7,278 bases of DNA, taken from assembly GCA_018818905.1 (NCBI GenBank), contig JAHIRA010000072.1, positions 1 through 7,278 of the forward strand. Direction: 5' to 3'. This stretch comes from Patescibacteria group bacterium (GTDB lineage Bacteria; Patescibacteriota; JABMPQ01; JAHIRA01). The notes under the pieces were generated by a model. That model was not told the DNA's origin and made no database searches. It saw only the letters and a list, made by a program, of their open reading frames with translations. Below, piece by piece: positions 1 to 4,591 of the stretch. The position numbers and the translations under genes are program-made. How positions within the stretch are numbered: the first letter of the stretch is position 1; every line of letters begins with the position of its first letter.

Positions 1-305
1 ACCTGTTTGGATTTTTCTAACCTGTTTTTGGCAAATGAGGCTGCCAGAATCTTTTCTTCCAATATATCCAAAAATCTTTCAAAGCATCTAAACGAGATCA
101 GGAGCAAAATCAAATTATCATCGCCCAGGTCAGGCAAATGAACATAACAATACTTATCAAGTTTACTCTGGCTATCTTGATTCCTCAGCTCCCTCAAATA
201 AAACCTGGCTTCAGGAATATCTTTGAAGGCAGTTTTCTCAAACTCTTGGTATCTTTTCTTGAGAATTATCTGAGATTCTTTTTCGGCCTTGCGTCTTGAC
301 ATCAT
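1..305 (-). CDS. Partial unknown protein (N-terminal 101 residues), coupled to the CCA enzyme gene
   Basis: The reading frame opens at ATG 305-303 (a second in-frame ATG follows at 302-300) and runs without a stop to the left edge, giving 101 codons of an incomplete protein. The first ATG overlaps the stop of the CCA enzyme gene as ATGA, which points to co-transcription and translational coupling. I do not recognise the family. The N-terminus is very basic and charged (MMSRRKAEKESQ), followed by a predicted helical, Lys/Glu-rich stretch, then a more hydrophobic segment around residues 63-75 (LGDDNLILLLISF) that is too short and interrupted for a confident membrane helix, then another charged helix. 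No signal peptide is seen, so a cytoplasmic protein is likely. No Shine-Dalgarno motif precedes the start, as expected if ribosomes re-initiate after the upstream stop. The reading frame is well supported; the function is unknown. Confidence 0.75.
   Translation of the reverse strand, partial: MMSRRKAEKESQIILKKRYQEFEKTAFKDIPEARFYLRELRNQDSQSKLDKYCYVHLPDLGDDNLILLLISFRCFERFLDILEEKILAASFAKNRLEKSKQ
302..305 (-). other. ATGA stop/start overlap between CCA enzyme gene and downstream gene
   Basis: Read on the minus strand, bases 305 to 302 are ATGA. ATG (305-303) starts the partial downstream gene and TGA (304-302) ends the nucleotidyltransferase gene. Four-base overlaps of this kind are a classic sign of an operon with coupled translation. 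The immediately following ATG at 302-300 is an alternative start in the same frame. Confidence 0.8.
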
Positions 306-1750
306 AATTCTTGAGCTAGATGGTTTAGAAGATCTTCTTTACTTACTTTTTTTCCGGCCATTCTTTTTTCTAAATAATATTCTTTCGCTTTGGCAAGTAA
401 GCGACCAACCTCTGGCCCTTCTTTTATCCGGAGATGCTTTATTATATCCTGACCACCAAGTGGTAAGTCAACCTTTTCTTTCTTGTTCATGGCTTGTTTC
501 TTGATTTTCTCGAGATAGGCCTGAGCACTTTTTAGGTAACACATATCTTTACTTTTGGCCGCACCCTGCTTTGGCACATCAATGATATGAAGCTTGAGAA
601 GATCTTGCCCCAAATCATAATCCTCCAGAAAGATTCTGTAAAGAGTGCTGAGCTTCATATCTCTGAAACTTCCATGCCACAAAAAGAGATGATTTTTAAT
701 CAAGAAAGACACGTCATGACTTAGTTTAGAAGAAAACTTCATTCTAGTAGCTATTTTTTCAAATATCAATGAACCTTCGTTTTCATGTTCGTAGAAAGTT
801 GTTTTTTTCTGGCCTTTGACGTAGCGAACCTGGCGAGTGTCTGATTTTCCGACATCATGAAACAAAGCCGCTAGCTTGAGACGTAGAGAATCTTGACGTT
901 CAAGTTTTGACAAAACAATCTTAAGATGACGCCACAACATAACCTCGGGATGATCCTTCTTTGATTGCCTGATCTTTCTTGAAGCTTCAAGTTCGGGAAA
1001 CAAAACTTCAATCAGAGAAGCTTTATCATACAAGACAAAAGTTTCTAGCGGATTATTGTCGAGCGCCTTGAGAAATTCTTGACTAATCATTTCATAAGGA
1101 ACGACAGCCTTCTTGTGACCCACAATCTTTCTGGCCTCTTTTTTGATCGCAGCAAAGGTCTTGGGCTCAATTTCAAATCCAAGTTCGACAGCTTGTCTAA
1201 TGGCCCTGAGCATTCTGGTATAATCTTCTTGAAATCTGTCCAAGGGGTTGCCAATAGCCCTGATTTTTTTCTTCTTGAGATCAGCAAAACCTCCAGAAAC
1301 ATCTATAATATGGCCAGTCGCAAGGTCAAAAGCCAAAGCATTTATCGTAAAATCACGTCGTTTCAAGTCTGTTTCTATCGGCAGAGTCTCGTCAGACTTA
1401 ATTTCAAAGTCACGATAAGCGGGACCAGTAGCAAATTCTGTTCGGGGCAAAGCAATGTCAATAATTAGCTTGGAATTGTTTGGAACAAATTTGTAAACCC
1501 CAAACTTTTTTCCAACAAATTTCAGAGTGCCGAACTTCTCAAGCTTCTCTTCAAGTTTTTTTTGCGGTATTCCTCTAATCACAAAATCGTAATCTTTCAT
1601 CTCTCTTTCCAGAAGAATATCACGCACTCCCCCGCCCACAAAGAAAATTTCTGCCTCGGGGGTCTCAAGAATTTCTGAGACAAAAACAAAAGCCGGATCC
1701 TTAAGAACCTTCTTGATAAATTTGCCTACTTTTTGCTCTTCTACTGACAT
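302..1750 (-). CDS. cca: CCA tRNA nucleotidyltransferase / poly(A) polymerase family with C-terminal HD domain
   Basis: This family adds C, C and A (or only A) to tRNA 3' ends in the cytoplasm, using CTP and ATP. From Met at 1750 the protein has 482 residues. A class II nucleotidyltransferase head is clear: GGGVRD at about residues 39-44, metal-binding DYD at 53-55, a further acidic residue at D98 (IDIALPR), the RRDFTINAL motif at 131-139 and the EDYTR base-selection motif at 175-179 followed by MLRAIR. A C-terminal HD phosphohydrolase domain carries HDVGK at 298-302, with candidate partners H275 and H322. The frame extends to ATG 1768, but that codon lies in the arm of a terminator hairpin and adds only a hydrophobic MVVFLF extension, so 1750 is preferred. 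The gene overlaps the next one by ATGA. The sequence alone cannot say whether it is a full CCA-adding, an A-adding or a poly(A)-tailing enzyme; full CCA addition is most likely for a single copy. Confidence 0.93.
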   Translation of the reverse strand: MSVEEQKVGKFIKKVLKDPAFVFVSEILETPEAEIFFVGGGVRDILLEREMKDYDFVIRGIPQKKLEEKLEKFGTLKFVGKKFGVYKFVPNNSKLIIDIALPRTEFATGPAYRDFEIKSDETLPIETDLKRRDFTINALAFDLATGHIIDVSGGFADLKKKKIRAIGNPLDRFQEDYTRMLRAIRQAVELGFEIEPKTFAAIKKEARKIVGHKKAVVPYEMISQEFLKALDNNPLETFVLYDKASLIEVLFPELEASRKIRQSKKDHPEVMLWRHLKIVLSKLERQDSLRLKLAALFHDVGKSDTRQVRYVKGQKKTTFYEHENEGSLIFEKIATRMKFSSKLSHDVSFLIKNHLFLWHGSFRDMKLSTLYRIFLEDYDLGQDLLKLHIIDVPKQGAAKSKDMCYLKSAQAYLEKIKKQAMNKKEKVDLPLGGQDIIKHLRIKEGPEVGRLLAKAKEYYLEKRMAGKKVSKEDLLNHLAQEL

Positions 1751-1754
1751 AAAT

Positions 1755-1798
1755 AAAAAAACTACCATTCATCAACATAGTATCAGAATGGCAGTTTT
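1755..1798 (-). terminator. Rho-independent terminator after the HtrA gene
   Basis: On the minus strand the left arm AAAACTGCCATTC (1798-1786) pairs with the right arm GAATGGTAGTTTT (1770-1758) over 13 bp with one G-U wobble, enclosing a 15-base loop. A run of seven T (1761-1755) follows directly, then ATTT. It lies 18 bp past the TAA of the HtrA gene and ends 4 bp before the preferred start of the CCA enzyme gene. The stem is AT-rich at its base but has the A-tract/T-tract form of an intrinsic terminator. On the plus strand the T-tract is only four bases long, so it is probably one-directional. Confidence 0.8.
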
Positions 1799-1805
1799 AT
1801 AGCTA
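1777..1805 (-). promoter_or_regulatory. Possible extended -10 promoter for the CCA gene, inside the terminator loop
   Basis: The hairpin loop contains TGATACTAT (1785-1777), an extended -10 pattern (TG, one base, then TACTAT with 4 of 6 matches to TATAAT). A poor -35 match, TAGCTA (1805-1800, 3 of 6), sits 17 bp upstream. Initiation about 7 bases downstream would give a leader of roughly 20 bases before ATG 1750 and would leave out the left hairpin arm, so the new transcript would escape the terminator. This is inferred from weak consensus matches. A TATAAA at 1801-1796 is an alternative -10 without a well-spaced -35. Confidence 0.3.
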
Positions 1806-1815
1806 GAGAAGCTGT

Positions 1816-3030
1816 TTAGTTGCCCCTCAAATATGGAGTTTCGATTGTTTTCATTTTGATGGTGTTTATGGCTCCCGCTCTATCAACTTCCAGAGTTACC
1901 TCTTCACCAGCAGTCATGCCCATTAGCACCTCTTCGTATTCGGATGCAGATTTGACGGACTCACCATTGATTTCGGTAATAATATCTAGGGGTAGAAGCT
2001 TGGCGTTAGCTGCCGGGCTGTTGGGAAGAATGATGTAAACCAGAGCACCCTCATCAACTGAGAACCCGTACATTTTGCTTGAAACTTTATCAACCGACAA
2101 GGCAGCGATACCGGTATAAGGAGAGGTAAGTTTGCCAGAATCTTTCACATCTTTGGCAATACGCTCAACTGTGTCAACAGGAACAGCAAAATTAAGACCT
2201 TGCTGTCCGCTTTGTCTTTCGACTAGGGTATTTACCCCAATAACTTTGCCTTCATCATTGTAAAGTGGTCCACCTGAGTTACCATGATTGACATCGGCAT
2301 CTGTTTGAATCAAATCATTGTGAGCCAAGGATGGAATTGTTTCTGGAATTTGACCAGCCAGATACAAAGCTTCACCCAAGCCCAGAAGTCCGAAAGATCT
2401 ATTCTTGCCACTCACAATACCAGAAGTCATAGTATTCTTGAGATTGGAGATAATGTCATTGGCTCCACCAGGACTACCAACGGCAAAGACTGCGTCGCCA
2501 ACATCTACGTCATCAATGTTAGCAAATTCAGAAACCGATAAATTTCTTTCTTGAATTTTGACCACCGCGATATCATTTAAAGCATCGGCAGCCAAGACTT
2601 GTCCAACATGGATTTCATTGGTTTCAGGAAAAACAACCTCAACAGATGGATGAATTTTGGTCCCCAACTCATCAGCTACAACATGAGCATTGGTGATAAT
2701 GTATCCATCCGAATCATAAACAAAGCCAGAACCTAAGGAAGCTGTTTGGGCCACTTTGACCTGGCCATACTCATCAAGAGTTAACTCAGTATCAGCGTTA
2801 AAAAGATAAACCACGCTGGGATTAACTTTTTTGTAGAGTTCAGTGAGAGTTTTGCCTCCAGGAGTAATGGCTGAAATAACTTTATTTTCGCCAGAATCCT
2901 TGGTGAGAAGAACAACCGCAATCACAATGACGGCAATACCCACCCCAATTATCAGGAGAAGATTGAGGATGCCTAGAATCAGGCCACCCTTGCCTCCTTT
3001 TTTGGGAGGCACTGCGCTTACTTCATTCAT
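1816..3030 (-). CDS. Membrane-anchored HtrA/DegP-type trypsin-like serine protease with one PDZ domain
   Basis: A 404-residue extracytoplasmic quality-control protease that would cut misfolded or tagged envelope proteins. A short cytoplasmic tail rich in Pro, Lys and Gly (residues 1-16) precedes one membrane helix (about 17-43) with no signal-peptidase site, so it is probably a tethered protein with its active domain outside. The catalytic triad is complete: H116 in TNAHVV, D153 in NDIAVVK and S252 in GNSGGPL. Characteristic GLNFAVPVD follows at 278-286. A single PDZ domain occupies about 304-400 (SPAANAKLLPLDIITEINGE). The segment between NRS (210-212) and IQTDA (241-245) is about 17 residues longer than in E. 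coli DegP. The start lies only 14 bp after the lipoprotein stop with no visible Shine-Dalgarno motif, suggesting an operon and coupled translation. A good terminator follows. Family assignment is secure; the exact subfamily (DegP, DegS or HtrA) is not. Confidence 0.95.
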   Translation of the reverse strand: MNEVSAVPPKKGGKGGLILGILNLLLIIGVGIAVIVIAVVLLTKDSGENKVISAITPGGKTLTELYKKVNPSVVYLFNADTELTLDEYGQVKVAQTASLGSGFVYDSDGYIITNAHVVADELGTKIHPSVEVVFPETNEIHVGQVLAADALNDIAVVKIQERNLSVSEFANIDDVDVGDAVFAVGSPGGANDIISNLKNTMTSGIVSGKNRSFGLLGLGEALYLAGQIPETIPSLAHNDLIQTDADVNHGNSGGPLYNDEGKVIGVNTLVERQSGQQGLNFAVPVDTVERIAKDVKDSGKLTSPYTGIAALSVDKVSSKMYGFSVDEGALVYIILPNSPAANAKLLPLDIITEINGESVKSASEYEEVLMGMTAGEEVTLEVDRAGAINTIKMKTIETPYLRGN

Positions 3031-3044
3031 ATAGTTATGCTAAT

Positions 3045-4037
3045 TTATTTTTTTATATCAGCGGCCTTTTTGTCGGCTTCGGTAACTCCTGTTTCTGACT
3101 CTTGGTACTGAGAAGTTGGATCTTTGAAGTTTTCGTCTTTCCAGGTTTCAATCTGATTTTGAGCCTTGGTGGTCAAATCGTTGTTGTTGTCAATCAGATC
3201 ATATGGGAAACTATTGCCAAATTTTTCTAGTGAAGCCACGAGAATTTCTAGCTGGACTGGAAGTTGGTTATAAGCGTTAACAAAACCTTGTTCATCGCCG
3301 TTTATTGCTGCCGTCAAAAGACTCTCGTATATTGTGACCAGCTTGTCAGCTGCGTCAGCCATATTGCCAAGATCAGCGGCAGTGTCACGAAGTTTGGTGA
3401 AAACCTCGGCGTTGACTGCTGTCGCGGCTTCATTGAACTCTGTTTGAGTCTCTTTGGTCCCGACACTAACTTCACCCAAGATAGTCTTGGCTTGCTTGAT
3501 GGTGTCTGGATTATCAAAAGTTACCTCAGGCATCTCGCCCATTTTTGTGGCTACCTGTTCAAGACGATTGATGGCACTGTAATACTTAACTATCGCTGAA
3601 GAGAGATTCTCACTCTCAAAAAGTAGGTCTTGAGCTGCGTTAAGAGCTTCCAGTCTTTTGGCCCTAGCTTCATCAAGAGCCTTGATATAGTTTTGATACT
3701 TGGCAGAAAGCCTGAGACTCTTGGCAGAGTTTAGGGTTGCACTTGTTTTTTCTAGTTTTACTTTGACCTCATCTAATTCTTCTGTCTTTTTTTCAACCTC
3801 GTCAAGGTTGTTTTTCATGACAGAATTTGTCAAAGCATCGTCTTTGACTTCTTGTGACAAAGTAAAGGCTCCCTTAGTGGCTGTATCCACCTCTGCAAAA
3901 ACAGCTTTAACTTCGTCAGCCTTCTTGTTGGCTTCAACTGTCTGGTGAAAGATGGGGATCTCACAGCCAGAAAAGGCCATAACACCGACCAGAAGCAACG
4001 CCAAAGTTGCCCCCAAAAATCGCTTTTTGGTTTTCAT
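3045..4037 (-). CDS. Coiled-coil lipoprotein of unknown function
   Basis: A 330-residue exported protein. The N-terminus has a basic KTKKR region, a hydrophobic core (about residues 7-22) and a lipobox-like FSGC with the candidate lipidated cysteine at C25; Phe at -3 is not the most favoured residue. After P28 there is no proline until P170, and this stretch is rich in Lys, Glu, Ala and Leu with heptad-like spacing (for example KNNLDEVEKKTEELDEVKVKLEKT, split at about 75-98), so a long helical bundle or coiled coil is expected. A second helical part covers about 175-285, and the C-terminus is polar and probably disordered (from about 300). I do not recognise a named family. It is followed after 14 bp by the HtrA gene, so it may be an adaptor, regulator or substrate of that protease; this is inference from position only. 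A consensus-like promoter lies 77 to 103 bp upstream of its start. Confidence 0.85.
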   Translation of the reverse strand: MKTKKRFLGATLALLLVGVMAFSGCEIPIFHQTVEANKKADEVKAVFAEVDTATKGAFTLSQEVKDDALTNSVMKNNLDEVEKKTEELDEVKVKLEKTSATLNSAKSLRLSAKYQNYIKALDEARAKRLEALNAAQDLLFESENLSSAIVKYYSAINRLEQVATKMGEMPEVTFDNPDTIKQAKTILGEVSVGTKETQTEFNEAATAVNAEVFTKLRDTAADLGNMADAADKLVTIYESLLTAAINGDEQGFVNAYNQLPVQLEILVASLEKFGNSFPYDLIDNNNDLTTKAQNQIETWKDENFKDPTSQYQESETGVTEADKKAADIKK

Positions 4038-4113
4038 TTTGAAAGTATTTTAATTTTTGAAAACAAATATTATCAAGTTCATTCTAACACACTCAGTAAA
4101 AAATCAAAAGAAA

Positions 4114-4140
4114 ATTATACTTCACTTTTTTTGTTGTCAA
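4114..4140 (-). promoter_or_regulatory. Sigma-70-type promoter for the lipoprotein-HtrA operon
   Basis: On the minus strand a perfect TTGACA (4140-4135) is followed after 15 bp by a perfect TATAAT (4119-4114). The spacer is two bases shorter than the 17 bp optimum, which would reduce strength. The -10 box overlaps the TAA stop of the small membrane protein gene, so the promoter is embedded in the last codons of that gene. The predicted start near 4107 gives a leader of about 70 bases before ATG 4037. In the leader (4038-4113) I see AT-rich sequence and no clear hairpin or Shine-Dalgarno motif. Confidence 0.55.
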
Positions 4141-4474
4141 ATTGGGACCTGACCTTGTCGTCAAGAAGTCCCCACAAGCCAACCGCTCCCAAGACGAGAA
4201 ATCCAGAAGGCAAATAAATGCCACAAATAATTACCCCGGCAAGCCAAGCCCAGTGTTTTTCTTTTTTGAGATTACTTATTACCACTTCAATAAAAACTCC
4301 AATACCAACCGAAGAAATCAGGGTCACCAGTCCCATTGTAATAGCTAAAATAAGTGGCGTTTCTTCAGACAGCATGATTAGAACAACAAGAGGCGTAAAA
4401 ACCACGCCAATTATAAAATAAATGACAGAACTTATTCTGAGTGCAATAATAGTTTTCTTTAATTCTGGCATCAT
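4115..4474 (-). CDS. Small multi-pass membrane protein of unknown function
   Basis: A 119-residue protein dominated by hydrophobic segments: helix 1 at about residues 14-35, helix 2 at 41-66, and a long hydrophobic stretch at 75-104 (WAWLAGVIICGIYLPSGFLVLG and onward, broken by P89) that could be one bent helix or a helical hairpin. The linker SNLKKEKH (67-74) is basic, which by the positive-inside rule suggests it is cytoplasmic. The C-terminal tail is charged. The ending GLWGLLDDKVRSQF resembles small uncharacterised bacterial membrane proteins whose last helix ends in GLWGLL; no function can be given. Two ATG codons stand together at 4474-4469, and the first is used here. No Shine-Dalgarno motif is visible in the AT-rich leader. 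The gene follows the terminator of the surface peptidase gene and has no terminator of its own before the lipoprotein gene, so read-through into that operon is likely. Confidence 0.8.
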   Translation of the reverse strand: MMPELKKTIIALRISSVIYFIIGVVFTPLVVLIMLSEETPLILAITMGLVTLISSVGIGVFIEVVISNLKKEKHWAWLAGVIICGIYLPSGFLVLGAVGLWGLLDDKVRSQFDNKKSEV

Positions 4475-4496
4475 ATTTGTTGTGTTAACTATTTTC

Positions 4497-4525
4497 AGAT
4501 TAGCAGAAAACTGAACATATGACTA
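4497..4525 (-). promoter_or_regulatory. Candidate promoter for the small membrane protein gene
   Basis: TAGTCA (4525-4520, 4 of 6 matches to TTGACA) is followed after exactly 17 bp by TAATCT (4502-4497), which keeps the first two bases and the last base of the -10 consensus and is preceded by TG in the extended position (TGCTAATCT). It lies between the upstream terminator and ATG 4474 and would give a very short leader of about 16 bases. The match is modest and the call rests partly on position. Confidence 0.35.
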
Positions 4526-4530
4526 GCCCT

Positions 4531-4567
4531 GGAAAACAAAATGCCCCGCGCCAAAAGACGCGAGGCA
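4531..4567 (-). terminator. Rho-independent terminator of the surface metallopeptidase gene
   Basis: Read on the minus strand, TGCCTCGCG (4567-4559) pairs with CGCGGGGCA (4550-4542) as a 9 bp GC-rich stem with one U-G wobble around an 8-base loop, followed by TTTTGTTTTCC (4541-4531). It begins 24 bp after the TAA at 4592. The wobble is only possible in the minus-strand transcript (the plus-strand RNA would have a C-A mismatch), which supports the assigned direction. Confidence 0.9.
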
Positions 4568-4591
4568 ACTGTTACGAACTGTTTTATGGTT

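Noticed and set aside
327..338. Perfect 12 bp palindrome AGAAGATCTTCT
   Set aside because: It falls in the coding sequence of the CCA enzyme C-terminus (codons for KEDLL) and is explained by codon choice; no second copy or nearby site suggests an operator.
1079..1468. A 129-codon plus-strand open frame
   Set aside because: It is antisense to the catalytic motifs of the nucleotidyltransferase and shows no recognisable protein features.
1751..1768. ATG 1768 as start of the CCA enzyme
   Set aside because: It lies in the right arm of the terminator hairpin and would add only MVVFLF, while ATG 1750 begins a normal hydrophilic N-terminus. It would be nearly leaderless from the proposed promoter, so it is not fully excluded.
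4067..4075. GATAAT in the lipoprotein leader as a -10 box
   Set aside because: No acceptable -35 element lies 16 to 18 bp upstream, and the TTGACA/TATAAT pair further upstream is a far better match.
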